In this document: in pieces, positions 40,145 to 49,691 of the stretch | Numbering within the stretch: the first letter of the stretch is position 1 | Layout of the letters: each line of letters begins with the position of its first letter | Assembly: GCF_040760005.1 (NCBI RefSeq) | Contig: NZ_CP099760.1 | Coordinates: 3,777,501 to 3,841,500, forward strand | Length of the DNA stretch: 64,000 nucleotides | Reading direction: 5' to 3' | Origin: Pseudomonas sp. stari2 | Lineage (GTDB): Bacteria > Pseudomonadota > Gammaproteobacteria > Pseudomonadales > Pseudomonadaceae | Notes under the pieces: model-generated | Databases searched by the model: none | What the model was told of the DNA's origin: nothing | Seen by the model: only the letters and a program-made list of their open reading frames with translations | Program-made: the position numbers and the translations under genes

Positions 40145-42529
40145 ATGCGCAACGCCTTGAAGTCATTGATGTTCGTCGCCCTGATCCTGCTCGGTCCGGG
40201 GCTGGCCATGGTGTCGGCAGCTGAAGCGCCGGGCGCGGCCGACAGCGGTGCCCCGCTCCCCGGCGTGACCCAGAATGATCTGCAAGCCCTGCAACAACGC
40301 CTCGACGGCCTCAAGCAGCAGATCTCGTCCGCCAACAATTACAATCAGCTCGAAGGCCCGCAGGATCGGGTGCAGGCGTTCATTCTCGATATTGATCGGC
40401 TGTCGGCTTCGCTGTTGCCGCAACAGGCACAACTGACCGTGCAACTGGGCGTTCTGGGGGCGGCGCCCACGGAGACGGTAGCCGCCGAACAGGCCGATAT
40501 CGCCGCACAACGGGCGGCGCTGATCGAGCAGAAGAACAAGGTCGATACCGCGCTGAAGAATCTGGCCACGCTCAAGCAGAACGCTACCGATCTGATCACC
40601 CAGATCGCCGGCATTCGCCGCACGTTGCTGGAAAGCGAACTCACCCTGCGTACCGACAGCGTGCTCAGCCCCGATTTCTGGTCGCCGATGGTCGACCCCG
40701 ATCCTACCGATCGCCAACGCCTGCAGATGTTCGTCGACCAGATCAAGGAAACCGGCAACGAGGCCTGGCAGCCGGGGCAACGGATCTACACCAGCGTGCT
40801 GGTGGTGCTGTCCTTCATGGTCTGGACCCTGGGCCGACGGCTCGCCGACCGTTGGCTGGCGTGGGTGTGTATTCATCGCATGCCCGAAGGCCGCTTGCGC
40901 CGCAGTTCGCTGGCTTTCGCCTCGGCGCTGGCGACACTGGCAACCACCGCGATGGCCCTGGAGCTGCTGTATTACGCCTGCACCCGGCATGTGCCGCTGC
41001 CGCCGATGCTGGCGACGTTCTCCGACGAATTCCAGAAAGTCGTGTACGCCTGCGTGATGATCACCAGCCTGAGCCGCGCCTTGCTGTCCACCGAGCACCC
41101 GTCGTGGCGGTTGCCGGCGATTGCCGAACCGGTAGCCCTCACGCTCAAGCCTTTCGCCAGGGTCCTGGCCGCGACGCTGCTGGTGCTGGTAACGGCGGTG
41201 CAGGTCGGCAATTCGTCCGGCATGAGCAGCCAGATCGTGATCACCGGCCGTGGCGTCATCGCGCTGGTGGTATTGGCCATCGTCACCGTGCTGCTGATGC
41301 GCGTCGGCAAGGTGCGCAAGGCGCTGGCGGCGGCCGGAGATGCGCAGGTGACGGGCAACACCCTGACCGGGGTGATTTACACCGTGACCACGCTGGCGAT
41401 GGTCATTTCACTCGGCGCGTTGCTGGCTGGCTACGTATCGCTGGCGCGGTTCATCACCTATGAACTGGTGTGGGCGTTTATCGTACTGTCCGGTTTCTAC
41501 CTGCTGATGCAGTTGCTCAAGGACAGCTGCGAATACTTCTTCTCGCCCCGCCACTCCAGCGGCAAGGCCTTGAAGCAACTGCTGGGCGTCGGCGACCGGC
41601 GCCTCGAACAGGCCTCGACCCTGCTGGCCGGCGTGGGTCGGGCGGCGTTGCTGTTGCTGGCGGGGATCACGCTGTTCGTGGGCGGCATCGGCACCACGCT
41701 GGGTCAATTGGCCAACAGCATCGGCACCATTCTCGGCGGCGCCGGCCTGCGCAAGCTGAACATCGTTCCCGGGCATTTGCTCAACGCGGTGCTGGCGCTA
41801 TTGATTGGTATCTACCTGATCCGTGCCCTGCGCCGCTGGCTCGACAATGAGTTCCTGCCCAAGACCGACATGGACCCCGGTATGTGTGCGTCGCTCAGCA
41901 CGCTGTTTTCCAACATCGGCTACGCGGTGGTGATTCTGCTGACGCTGTCGTCGCTGGGCGTGCAGTGGACCAACCTGGCGTGGATCGTCAGCGCGCTGTC
42001 GGTGGGGATCGGTTTCGGTCTGCAGGAGATCGTGAAGAACTTTGTCTCGGGACTGATTCTGCTCACCGAACGCCCGGTCAAGGTCGGCGACCTGATCAGC
42101 ATCAGCGGCGTCGAGGGCGACATCCGCCGGATCAACGTGCGCGCCACGGAAATCCAGCTCAGCGACCGCTCCATCGTGATCGTGCCCAACTCGCAACTGA
42201 TCTCGCAGAACCTGCGCAACGTCACCCTCGGCGGCAGCGCCCAGGGCGTGGCGACGCTGGAGCTGATGTTCCCGCTGGATATCGACCCCGAGCAGGTCAA
42301 AGGCCTGCTGCTCGACACCTACAAAGAACACGAAACCATCCTCGGCAAACCGGCGCCGTTCGTGCGCTTCAGCAAACTTTCACCCGATGGCATTACGTTG
42401 ACCGTGACGGGTTACGTCGACAGCCCGAGGATTGTCGGCAAGACCAAGAGTGATTTGTTGTTCGAGATTCTCAAGCGGCTGGGGGCGGCGGGGATTGAGT
42501 TGGCCAAGCCACCGCAGCCGGGCAGCTGA
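40145..42529 (+). CDS. DUF3772/MscK-like mechanosensitive channel
   Basis: A 794-residue membrane protein. A signal peptide (MFVALILLGPGLAMVSAAE) precedes a periplasmic coiled-coil domain with DUF3772-like sequence (LQQRLDGLKQQISS, AQLTVQLGVLG). Multiple membrane segments follow, then the conserved MscS pore and beta domain: GFGLQEIVKNFVSGLI, ERPVKVGDLISISGVEGDI and VIVPNSQLISQNLRN. Such channels open under osmotic stress. The ATG used is at the signal peptide; an earlier frame lacks one. Confidence 0.87.
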   Translation: MRNALKSLMFVALILLGPGLAMVSAAEAPGAADSGAPLPGVTQNDLQALQQRLDGLKQQISSANNYNQLEGPQDRVQAFILDIDRLSASLLPQQAQLTVQLGVLGAAPTETVAAEQADIAAQRAALIEQKNKVDTALKNLATLKQNATDLITQIAGIRRTLLESELTLRTDSVLSPDFWSPMVDPDPTDRQRLQMFVDQIKETGNEAWQPGQRIYTSVLVVLSFMVWTLGRRLADRWLAWVCIHRMPEGRLRRSSLAFASALATLATTAMALELLYYACTRHVPLPPMLATFSDEFQKVVYACVMITSLSRALLSTEHPSWRLPAIAEPVALTLKPFARVLAATLLVLVTAVQVGNSSGMSSQIVITGRGVIALVVLAIVTVLLMRVGKVRKALAAAGDAQVTGNTLTGVIYTVTTLAMVISLGALLAGYVSLARFITYELVWAFIVLSGFYLLMQLLKDSCEYFFSPRHSSGKALKQLLGVGDRRLEQASTLLAGVGRAALLLLAGITLFVGGIGTTLGQLANSIGTILGGAGLRKLNIVPGHLLNAVLALLIGIYLIRALRRWLDNEFLPKTDMDPGMCASLSTLFSNIGYAVVILLTLSSLGVQWTNLAWIVSALSVGIGFGLQEIVKNFVSGLILLTERPVKVGDLISISGVEGDIRRINVRATEIQLSDRSIVIVPNSQLISQNLRNVTLGGSAQGVATLELMFPLDIDPEQVKGLLLDTYKEHETILGKPAPFVRFSKLSPDGITLTVTGYVDSPRIVGKTKSDLLFEILKRLGAAGIELAKPPQPGS

Positions 42530-42666
42530 GGCCCTTCAGCCCAATGGCCCGATACCATCTATAGTCACATCGTTCACCTCATGGGGATTCGTCAGAAGTT
42601 TGCTGTTGGCCGTGTTCGATCAGAACTCCAGCTCCCCTGACAACCCAAGTGAAAATGGAGAAAGTC

Positions 42667-44313
42667 ATGGCCTTGGTCGATCCGCGGAACAACGAATACG
42701 ACGTGAACAAACTTGGCACTGCCAGCATCGTCGGGCACGTGAGCACTGACAGCGCCCGAATCTGGATTCGCGTCTATATGGCGGGAGAATGGACGCTGGT
42801 CTGGTCCGAAAAGGCGTTGGTCGGGGACCTGTTCACGCTAGATGGCAAAACCATTGAGCTGTTTCTAAAAGGTCAGGGATGCGACCCCAAAAACATACTG
42901 TCGTACAAGTTCAGTGAAGACTCGGATCTGACCAATACCTTCGACATTACCAATCTGAAACCGAACACCACCTACTACTATTACTTGATGAGTCAGAAGC
43001 CTACGTCCAAAAGTATGTGGCGCAGAACAGAAATCGGATATCAAAAGATCTACTCCTTTACCACCATGGCGCAATCCATGCCCGATTTCAGCTTCGGATT
43101 CTATAGCTGCCATGACCCGTTCAACGCCAATAACAGCAATGGTGCGTGGCCCTTGTTTCTCAGCAGAGCCAACAACGCAAAAGTCAGATTCGTCATTGGC
43201 GGTGGCGATCAGGTCTATGTGGACTGCCAGGAAAATAAATACTTTCCGGACATCTGGGAATGGCTGCAGAACAACAAGGACGATCTGATCGCGGCTTTTA
43301 CAAAAGACGGAAAGCTGCTCACCGCGGGCCTTGATGCTTACCTTCTGAGCCTCTACCGCTGGTATTACCGTGTGTACTGGAATTTCCCTCAAATGCAGGA
43401 GATCTTTTCGAAAACGCCTCAATACATGATTTGGGATGACCATGAAATCATGGATGGCTGGGGATCGCGAACCAACAAGGAGCGTCTGGAAATTCTTTCA
43501 AGGTACTTCAAGAAAGACGACCCCGACATTGACCAGCAACTTATAGACTCGATGTGGAACGCGGCAAGAACAGCCTATTTTGAATATGGCCACAGTCACA
43601 ATCCTCCCACCAACATTGTCAGGTCGTTGTTGAAAACGCCCGAAAAATGCGTCTGGGACTATAACTTCATCAAGGGGACAACCCCATTCTACGTGCTCGA
43701 CCTGCGCGGGCATCATGATGTTGAAAGAGCCCAGAACAGACTGCTTGGAGATGATCAGGTTGCACGCTTTCTAGGCTGGCTGGATACGCCGCCCGTCAAA
43801 AAATCAAAAATCGTGTTTGTGGTCAGTTCCGTTCCAGTCGTTCACTGGCGATCCATCGTATTGACGGCAGGGTCCTTGATTAACAGCCTCAAGGACGACT
43901 TCATGGATGAATGGGATCATCCCTCCAACCATGTTGAAAGAAATCTTCTGCTGGAAAAAATATTCGCTGCCTTCGATGCCGAAGGCCGGACGTTGGTGTT
44001 CTTGAGCGGCGATGTTCATTGTGCTGCCGCCTTCAGGTTGCAACATAAAATCTATCGCCAGGCCAACGTTTACCAGATCACTTCTAGTGCCATTTCGCGA
44101 ATGCCCGCCGGGCAGGCTGTCTCTGCCGGAATAGCCAAATCCGGTACGCTCAGTGGTAATGACAATGTCCAGTTCGAGCACCTGTTCAGCCATTCGGAAG
44201 ACAAGAACTTCGCCATTTTCCATGTGAAAAACAGTGATTCGATAACCGTCGATCTCTGCTGGCCGGGCGGCACCGAAGGCGAAGCCGTCATCAAGACCAT
44301 CGAGTTGGAATAG
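42667..44313 (+). CDS. PhoD-like alkaline phosphatase D family protein
   Basis: A 548-residue metallophosphoesterase. An N-terminal fibronectin-like domain ([15 protein letters not shown]) is followed by the PhoD catalytic domain with [26 protein letters not shown] and [11 protein letters not shown] as metal ligands. GGAGAAAG lies upstream of ATG 42667. Typical PhoD enzymes carry a Tat signal peptide; this one has none, so it is likely cytosolic or differently routed. Codon use is less G+C-rich than in neighbouring genes, hinting at recent acquisition. Confidence 0.83.
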   Translation: MALVDPRNNEYDVNKLGTASIVGHVSTDSARIWIRVYMAGEWTLVWSEKALVGDLFTLDGKTIELFLKGQGCDPKNILSYKFSEDSDLTNTFDITNLKPNTTYYYYLMSQKPTSKSMWRRTEIGYQKIYSFTTMAQSMPDFSFGFYSCHDPFNANNSNGAWPLFLSRANNAKVRFVIGGGDQVYVDCQENKYFPDIWEWLQNNKDDLIAAFTKDGKLLTAGLDAYLLSLYRWYYRVYWNFPQMQEIFSKTPQYMIWDDHEIMDGWGSRTNKERLEILSRYFKKDDPDIDQQLIDSMWNAARTAYFEYGHSHNPPTNIVRSLLKTPEKCVWDYNFIKGTTPFYVLDLRGHHDVERAQNRLLGDDQVARFLGWLDTPPVKKSKIVFVVSSVPVVHWRSIVLTAGSLINSLKDDFMDEWDHPSNHVERNLLLEKIFAAFDAEGRTLVFLSGDVHCAAAFRLQHKIYRQANVYQITSSAISRMPAGQAVSAGIAKSGTLSGNDNVQFEHLFSHSEDKNFAIFHVKNSDSITVDLCWPGGTEGEAVIKTIELE

Positions 44314-44328
44314 CGCACACAAAAGGCA

Positions 44329-44426
44329 CACAAAAGGGGACAGATTTATTTTCTGAAAATAAATCTGTCCCCTTTTGTGCTGGTCCCCTTTTGTGCTGGT
44401 CCCCTTTTGTGCTGTGCCTTTTGTGC
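44329..44426. repeat. Perfect palindrome plus 16-bp tandem repeats, GGGGACAGATTTATTT family
   Basis: Twenty-five-base arms (44329-44353 and 44355-44379) are perfectly complementary around one base. The right arm is followed by two exact copies of TGGTCCCCTTTTGTGC (44381-44412) and a shortened third (44413-44426). The left side also repeats CACAAAAGG. It shares its core with 1-50 and 2170-2212. The block ends precisely where a crcB fragment begins. Transposase association is remembered from other genomes; none is visible here. Confidence 0.85.
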
Positions 44427-44564
44427 TTTGCGGCCGAAACCGTTGTTTTGATTCAGGAAGGCAGGCTGCTCTGGGCACTCGGCTCGATTTCGGTACACGT
44501 CGTCGGCTCGCTCGCAATGACTGCGATGGGGCTGTTGTCCTATCAATTGATTGGCACGCGTTAA
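44427..44564 (+). pseudogene. crcB: 3' fragment of crcB (fluoride channel), 5' part lost
   Basis: The 45 codons from [18 protein letters not shown] to [14 protein letters not shown] match the last helix and a half of CrcB fluoride channels, including the F-x-x-E-x-V of the third/fourth helix region. All earlier sequence is replaced by the repeat block, so the gene lacks a start and most of the pore. It sits just before a DUF190 gene, the common partner of CrcB. The remnant cannot make a channel by itself. Confidence 0.7.
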
Positions 44565-44574
44565 GGAGACCGAA

Positions 44575-44910
44575 ATGAAAGGTTTTCTGGTGATTTTCTT
44601 CACTCAACAAAACCGCCGCCATCAAGGAAAGATGCTCGGCGACTGGATTGTCGATCTGGCAAAGGAAATGGGCCTGCGAGGGGCGACCCTTTCCACCGGC
44701 ATCGAGGGTTTTGGCCATACGGGCCGGCTGCATTCCTCGCATTTATTCGAGTTGGCGGATCAGCCGACCGAGATTCGCATGGCGATTACCGAGGAGGAGA
44801 CCGAGCGATTGTTCAAACGGCTGGAGGCGGAAGACATCTCGGTGTTTTACATAAGGACGCCGATTGAAATGGGCTTTGTCGGTAAGAAGGCCGGCAGCCC
44901 TCCGCCATAG
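44575..44910 (+). CDS. DUF190 protein
   Basis: A 111-residue soluble protein of the DUF190 family, a ferredoxin-like/PII-like fold with MKGFLVIFFTQQNR at the start and ATLSTGIEGFGHTGRLHS in the centre. Such genes often accompany crcB, though their part in fluoride tolerance is unclear. GGAGAC precedes the ATG. With crcB truncated upstream, this gene may be left without its usual partner or depend on another crcB copy. Confidence 0.85.
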   Translation: MKGFLVIFFTQQNRRHQGKMLGDWIVDLAKEMGLRGATLSTGIEGFGHTGRLHSSHLFELADQPTEIRMAITEEETERLFKRLEAEDISVFYIRTPIEMGFVGKKAGSPPP

Positions 44911-44958
44911 TGACGGCTTGCAGACAAAACCAAAACGATGCGGGTTATGGAATCTGCA

Positions 44959-45123
44959 TCATTCTTCAGTAGAAAGGCTCGGCTCTTGACTGGCTTCAGC
45001 TTCCATCTTCAAGCGGTCAGCCTTGCTGATGTACTTGGGCTTGTTGCTTTTCGGCGCCAGTTTGGCGTTGGCCTTTCTGGACTTTTCCTTGAAGAGTTGT
45101 TGCAGTTTCTTTTGGCGATTCAT
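44959..45123 (-). CDS. DUF2986 small basic protein
   Basis: A 54-residue, Lys-rich protein starting MNRQKKLQQLFKEKSRKAN and continuing PKYISKADRLKMEAE. It matches short DUF2986 proteins common in gammaproteobacteria, with no known function. The helical, charged composition suggests nucleic-acid binding. An ATG in good context starts it; longer frame extensions run into a LysR gene and are rejected. Confidence 0.75.
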   Translation of the reverse strand: MNRQKKLQQLFKEKSRKANAKLAPKSNKPKYISKADRLKMEAEASQEPSLSTEE

Positions 45124-45191
45124 GGTGTCTTGCCTGGCTTGAAAGTGGGTGGATGATATCAGCTTCGACCGGACGGGTTGCGCCGCATCCG

Positions 45192-46088
45192 TTAAGCACA
45201 ATCGAGCCTCTCGCGCAGAAACTCGATAAAGCGTTGGGTCTTGGCCGGCAGCAGCCGGGTCTCGGTCAGCGCATAGACCGGGACTGGAGGGGCCTGCCAT
45301 TGCGGCAAGACGCGCCGAAACGAACCGCTCGCCACGTCCTGCGCTGCGATGCCATCCGGTAATAGCGCGATGCCCAGGTCCAGAGAAGCCAGACGCCGAA
45401 GCATGCCCACGCTATTGACCTCGAATCGCCCACCGACAGCCACTTGCTCGATTCCTTTCTCGCTGGTCAGCGTCCAGCGGTCAGCATCGGGACCGCGCAT
45501 TCTCAGGCATTCGTGATTCACCAGTTGAGCGGGTTGCTCCGGTTCCCCGGCGACATCCAGATACCCGGGCGACGCGTAGAAACCGCGTTTCAGGCTTGCG
45601 AGCTTGCGGGCGATCAGGTTTGAGTCAGGCGGCTCCCCCATGCGAATGACCACGTCTACAGGATCGCTGATCAGGTCTGCCTGATGCGGTGTGAGGTCGA
45701 AATCGAAGTGGATGCCGGGGTATTCACGAGAGAACTCCGCAATGAGCGGTGCCAGATAAATGTTGGCAAAATCCACCGGCAGCGAGGCCCGCAGCAGCCC
45801 GTTCGGCCGGGCGAGCATCTCGCCCAGCTGTTCGTGAGCCAGCCGCGCCTCTTCCACAATCCGCTTGCAGCGTTCGTAGTAAAGCTGTCCCGCTTCCGTC
45901 AGTTCGGTGCGGCGTGTGGTGCGATGCAACAGACGCAGGCCAATGGATTTCTCCAGGCCGCTGATCCGTCGGGAAAGCGTTGAATTGGGCATGCCCAGCG
46001 ATTCCGCGGCCCCACGAAAACCACGCTTCTTCACGACTTCCACAAACAACGCCATGTCATTCAGGTATTCCAACGCCCATTGCTCCAC
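45192..46088 (-). CDS. LysR-family regulator, divergent from an isochorismatase-like gene
   Basis: A 298-residue regulator. Residues about 10-70 form the DNA-binding domain (MALFVEVVKKRGFRGAAES, SRRISGLEKSIGLRLLHRTTRR), followed by the substrate-sensing domain with VDVVIRMGEPPDSNLIAR. It is divergent across an 87-bp gap from the isochorismatase-like hydrolase, so control of that gene is likely. A second ATG 11 codons in could be the true start. Confidence 0.87.
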   Translation of the reverse strand: MEQWALEYLNDMALFVEVVKKRGFRGAAESLGMPNSTLSRRISGLEKSIGLRLLHRTTRRTELTEAGQLYYERCKRIVEEARLAHEQLGEMLARPNGLLRASLPVDFANIYLAPLIAEFSREYPGIHFDFDLTPHQADLISDPVDVVIRMGEPPDSNLIARKLASLKRGFYASPGYLDVAGEPEQPAQLVNHECLRMRGPDADRWTLTSEKGIEQVAVGGRFEVNSVGMLRRLASLDLGIALLPDGIAAQDVASGSFRRVLPQWQAPPVPVYALTETRLLPAKTQRFIEFLRERLDCA

Positions 46089-46175
46089 CTATGGATCAGT
46101 CATTTCAATTTAACCGGATTTATCCCGTTTTTGAATTGACTGAAGATGCGCCCGACACTGTTGAGGAGCACCGCA

Positions 46176-46769
46176 ATGAACGTACCCTTTTCCGAAGGTT
46201 TCAACGCTGACAATGCAGCCTTTCTGTTGATCGATCACCAGGTCGGCACCATGGGCTGGGCCAGATCGATGCCCTTTGAAGAACTCAAGCGCAACGCCCT
46301 GATGCTAGCCAAGGCCGCGTGCATTCTGAAAATGCCCGTCGTGTTGACGTCGAGCATGGAAGAACACGCACAAGGCCCGCTTCTGAGCGAGCTTGAGCAG
46401 ATCCTGCCGACCGCGTTCGCAAGCCGCATCAAGCGCCTCGGCATCGTCAATGCGATGGACGACGAACACTTCGCCGCCGCCGTGAAAGCCACCGGGCGCC
46501 GGAAGCTCATCATCGCCGGCGTGACCAACGACGTTTGCACCGTTTACCCGGCGGTCTCGCTGGTGCGTGATGGCTATGAAGTCCAGGTGGTCGCCGATGC
46601 CGGTGCCTCACCGACCAAAATGGCCGATGACATCGCATTGCGTCGCATGGACAAGGCCGGGGTCACACTGACCAGCACCAATCAATTGATTGCCGAACTG
46701 GCGGGAAGCTGGGCGACGCCAGAGGGTGGCGAACTGGTACAGGTATTGATGGAGTCTTTTGGCAACTGA
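46176..46769 (+). CDS. Isochorismatase-family hydrolase (YcaC-like)
   Basis: A 197-residue cysteine hydrolase. Catalytic triad candidates are Asp in FLLIDHQVG, Lys around residue 90, and Cys in GVTNDVCTVYPA. YcaC-like members form octamers and have poorly known substrates. GAGGAG precedes the ATG. Divergent from the LysR gene that probably regulates it, and followed by a terminator. Confidence 0.85.
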   Translation: MNVPFSEGFNADNAAFLLIDHQVGTMGWARSMPFEELKRNALMLAKAACILKMPVVLTSSMEEHAQGPLLSELEQILPTAFASRIKRLGIVNAMDDEHFAAAVKATGRRKLIIAGVTNDVCTVYPAVSLVRDGYEVQVVADAGASPTKMADDIALRRMDKAGVTLTSTNQLIAELAGSWATPEGGELVQVLMESFGN

Positions 46770-46778
46770 GCCGGTCAG

Positions 46779-46816
46779 CGAGTGAGTCCGGGATAGCGCC
46801 TCCCCGGACTCGCTCG
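46779..46816. terminator. Hairpin between isochorismatase and trmK
   Basis: A 14-bp stem (CGAGTGAGTCCGGG / CCCGGACTCGCTCG, one G-T pair) with a 10-base loop lies between two convergent genes. No clear T-run on either strand, so strength is uncertain. Confidence 0.55.
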
Positions 46817-46831
46817 AATGGAGGCGCCGTT

Positions 46832-47533
46832 TCAGGCCAGCACGTCGGTAATCCACCGCACCTGCTGTGTGAGTTCCTGCACTTTGCACTCGCAAACCCC
46901 GTGTCGCGCCCGCCCGAAGTGGTTCAGAGTTTGTTGCTTGTGCCGCAACCGGTGCCGCCACTTGCTGACAAACGCCGGGCTGCGCGCCTGCAATTGCAGC
47001 GGGCCGAAGTACAGTTCTTCGGCGGTGTACGTCACCGGGCCGTCGCGCTCGGCGACGATGATTTCGTAGTCGAAGCGGTTTTCCTGCAGGACTTCCTCGC
47101 AGAGGATCCGGTAGTCGTTGTCCATCAACCATTGGCGCAGCGGTTGTTCGCCGCCGTTGGGTTGCAGGATCAGGCGTTCACGGCCGCTCAGGCGCGCTTT
47201 GCCAGCTTCGAGAATGTCGCGGATGGTCTCACCACCCATGCCGCACATCGTAATTGCATTGATCCCGTCGTCCGGTTCGACAGCCATCAAGCCATTGGCC
47301 AGACGCACGGTGATCTGCTGCTGCAGATCGTTCTCGCACACGGTACGTTCAGCCGAGCGAAATGGCGTCAACGCCATCTCCCCCGCCACCGCTGCCTTGA
47401 TCGCGCCACGGCGCATCAACGCCACCGGCAGGTAGCCGTGATCCGAGCCGATATCGGCCAGGCGCGCGCCGGCGGGTACGTGCGCAGCGACACGCTCCAG
47501 GCGCATGGACAAAGTCTGTTGGTTCAACCGCAA
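46832..47533 (-). CDS. trmK: tRNA (adenine-N1)-methyltransferase TrmK-like
   Basis: A 233-residue SAM-dependent enzyme. The SAM site is ARLADIGSDHGYLPVALM near residue 20, and MCGMGGETIRDIL near residue 92 is typical of TrmK, which makes m1A22 in tRNA in Bacillus. In Pseudomonas the role is assumed from similarity. The C-terminal part is predicted helical. It is convergent with the isochorismatase gene. Confidence 0.8.
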   Translation of the reverse strand: MRLNQQTLSMRLERVAAHVPAGARLADIGSDHGYLPVALMRRGAIKAAVAGEMALTPFRSAERTVCENDLQQQITVRLANGLMAVEPDDGINAITMCGMGGETIRDILEAGKARLSGRERLILQPNGGEQPLRQWLMDNDYRILCEEVLQENRFDYEIIVAERDGPVTYTAEELYFGPLQLQARSPAFVSKWRHRLRHKQQTLNHFGRARHGVCECKVQELTQQVRWITDVLA

Positions 47534-47632
47534 CCCCTTTTACATTGAGCGTCCGGCACCAGTGGCCGGATCGGGGCGCGATTCTGGGGGGCTGCGCGGT
47601 GTATTTCAAATTTATATGACCGGGCGCAATGA

Positions 47633-48229
47633 TCAGACCAACACCGTCAACCACGCCGACAACAACAGCAAAAACGCCAGCACGGCATTCATGCGCCTGA
47701 ATGCCCGTGGCGATCCAAAGAACCGCGCACTGCCCACACCCAGCACCGCCCACGCCGTCATGCACGGCAGGCAGACCAGCAGAAACACAAACGCCAACAG
47801 CACCATCCGCATCTGTTCATCGCCATTTCCGCCAAACACGCTCACCACCGCCACCGCCATCATCCACACTTTGGGATTGATCAGTTGCAGGCCGGCGGCG
47901 CCATAAACACCAATTCCCTCTTCTCCCGCCGTTGCCGGGTCAAGGGACGGCGGCGTACTGCGGAAGATCTGCCACGCCAGCCAGCTCAGCCACAGCACTC
48001 CGGCCCAGGCCATTGCCTGTTGCACCCGGGGATAGCGCAGCAATGTTTCGCCAACGCCGAGCCCGACCACCAGCACCACCAGTGCCGCCGACACACAGGC
48101 GCCGAAGATGATCGGCAGCGTAGCGACCATCCCGCGCCGCGAACTGTGGCTCATCACCAGAATATTGGTCGGCCCCGGGGTGATCGAGGCAACGAAGGAA
48201 AACAGCAGGAAGGGCAACAACGATTCCAT
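47633..48229 (-). CDS. LysE/RhtB-family exporter
   Basis: A 198-residue membrane protein with six helices and the family motif SITPGPTNILVM near the N-terminus; INPKVWMMAVAVVSVF is in the third helix region. It is 51 bases downstream of an AraC regulator on the same strand, a pairing seen with LysE exporters under AraC control. Substrate is unknown. Confidence 0.87.
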   Translation of the reverse strand: MESLLPFLLFSFVASITPGPTNILVMSHSSRRGMVATLPIIFGACVSAALVVLVVGLGVGETLLRYPRVQQAMAWAGVLWLSWLAWQIFRSTPPSLDPATAGEEGIGVYGAAGLQLINPKVWMMAVAVVSVFGGNGDEQMRMVLLAFVFLLVCLPCMTAWAVLGVGSARFFGSPRAFRRMNAVLAFLLLLSAWLTVLV

Positions 48230-48280
48230 GGGATGGACTCCGGATCAGAACAAGAGTCCATGGTCGCGCTTGCTCGGGGT

Positions 48281-49165
48281 TCAGTCTGGAAGGTTTGAGC
48301 AACGCTTGCGGTAGTCCGCCGGCGTCAGGTGATAGGCGCGGCGAAACCAGCGGCCGAGATGACTTTGATCGGCAAACCCCAGCGCACTGGCGACGTCGGC
48401 GGGCGTTTCGCCTCGCGCCAGCATCTGCCGGGCCCGGGCCAGTCGCAACTGGATCAAGTAACCATGGGGCGCCAGCCCGAAGGCCGACTTGAAGGCCCGG
48501 GTCAGCCGAAAGCGATCAACCCCGCAGGCCCGGGCCAGATCATCCAGGCCGATGTCTTCGAAGGCATGGGCATGCAGGTAGTCCCGCGCCACCTGCGCCA
48601 CGCGCGGCAAGCGTGGATCGAACGCCTGACGTTTGCGCCAGTCGAGGTGGGACGTCAAAGCCCCCAGCAAGTGGTCGACAGCGCTCTGCCGGACGATGCG
48701 CAGGTCGCCGTGATGCAAGGCGTGAAAGGCTTGATTGATGGAAGTGGCCAGACGCGGATCCTGGCTCAGGGTGTCGGCGAATCCGAGCTGGCGGTTGTCC
48801 GGCGCCTGCTCGAACAGCGCCAGCAACTCGCGCTCCAGCCAATGCGGATCGAGATAGAGCATCGAATAGGTAAAGCCTTCCTCGGTGGGCGCGTGCCCGT
48901 CGTGAATCTCCCCCGGCTCCAGCATGAAGATCTTGCCCGGCGTACTGAAGTGCCGCACCCGCCGGCAATCGAACTGTTGAACCCCTTGCTCGGTGACACC
49001 CACCAGAAAACTGTCATGCCAGTGCGGATCGTAGGCATGCCCCTGGAAATGGGCACGAATCGACTCGATGCCGGTATCGGCATCCTGGGACAGGTCGATC
49101 CAGTTGCGTTTGTCCACGCAAGGCTCCAGAAAAACGGGTTCAGCCGCTACGTTACCGCGCTTCAC
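48281..49165 (-). CDS. AraC-family regulator upstream of LysE-type exporter
   Basis: A 294-residue protein. The N-terminal sensor cupin contains YDPHWHDSFLVGVTEQG; the C-terminal double helix-turn-helix spans residues about 190-290 with DLARACGVDRFRLTRAFKSAF and ADVASALGFADQSHLGRWF. It lies just upstream of the exporter gene and probably activates it in response to an amino acid or analogue. Confidence 0.88.
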   Translation of the reverse strand: MKRGNVAAEPVFLEPCVDKRNWIDLSQDADTGIESIRAHFQGHAYDPHWHDSFLVGVTEQGVQQFDCRRVRHFSTPGKIFMLEPGEIHDGHAPTEEGFTYSMLYLDPHWLERELLALFEQAPDNRQLGFADTLSQDPRLATSINQAFHALHHGDLRIVRQSAVDHLLGALTSHLDWRKRQAFDPRLPRVAQVARDYLHAHAFEDIGLDDLARACGVDRFRLTRAFKSAFGLAPHGYLIQLRLARARQMLARGETPADVASALGFADQSHLGRWFRRAYHLTPADYRKRCSNLPD

Positions 49166-49276
49166 GTCGATGCGTTTAGAAGATTTGTGCAGGTTGCCCG
49201 ACGCAGGCGAGACGCAAATTTAATGAACCCTCGGTTTCACCGCCCGCCTAACCGAATGACCATCAGGAGGTAGCTC

Positions 49277-49471
49277 ATGCAAATCGAAACCACGTGGATC
49301 GTACTGGCCATCATTCTTTTGCTCGTGGAACTGTGGGCAATCAACCGAGTGCGCAAGAGCGAAGGGAAATCGAGCAACAAGGGCGTCTGGATCGTACTGA
49401 TCGTGTTTGTACCACTACTGGGACTGATCGCCTGGGCGCTGGCCGGACCGAAACACGCAACCCAGGCCTGA
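49277..49471 (+). CDS. PLDc_N-type small membrane protein
   Basis: A 64-residue protein with two membrane helices (WIVLAIILLLVELWAI and VWIVLIVFVPLLGLIAWAL) and a basic loop between. This matches PLDc N-terminal domain proteins, named for a membrane segment found before phospholipase D domains but common alone. AGGAGGTAG is a very strong ribosome-binding site. A terminator follows. Confidence 0.8.
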   Translation: MQIETTWIVLAIILLLVELWAINRVRKSEGKSSNKGVWIVLIVFVPLLGLIAWALAGPKHATQA

Positions 49472-49497
49472 ATCTGCGAAAAGCGCAATACAACCAG

Positions 49498-49520
49498 GCC
49501 CCGATCATTCGGGGCTTTTT
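49498..49520 (+). terminator. Terminator after the PLDc_N-type gene
   Basis: A 7-bp G+C-rich stem (GCCCCGA / TCGGGGC) with a 4-base loop and TTTTT tail, 27 bases past the stop codon. Confidence 0.85.
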
Positions 49521-49691
49521 CATGGACGGCGGATTTGTATCGCACTGTGTACGCAATGCCTGCTGATACACACGCCCTTAACTCGGGAGCAAAACCGAAA
49601 CAGCACGGATACACCGGCAGGCTTTACTGGGATCCAGTTCAGAAGGGTTCACCCAGAACCCCATCCCCGTCGATTGCAAAGGAGCCTGACC

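Noticed and set aside
44329..44426. A CRISPR array
   Set aside because: The 16-bp units are direct tandem copies without spacers and flank a palindrome; no cas genes are near.
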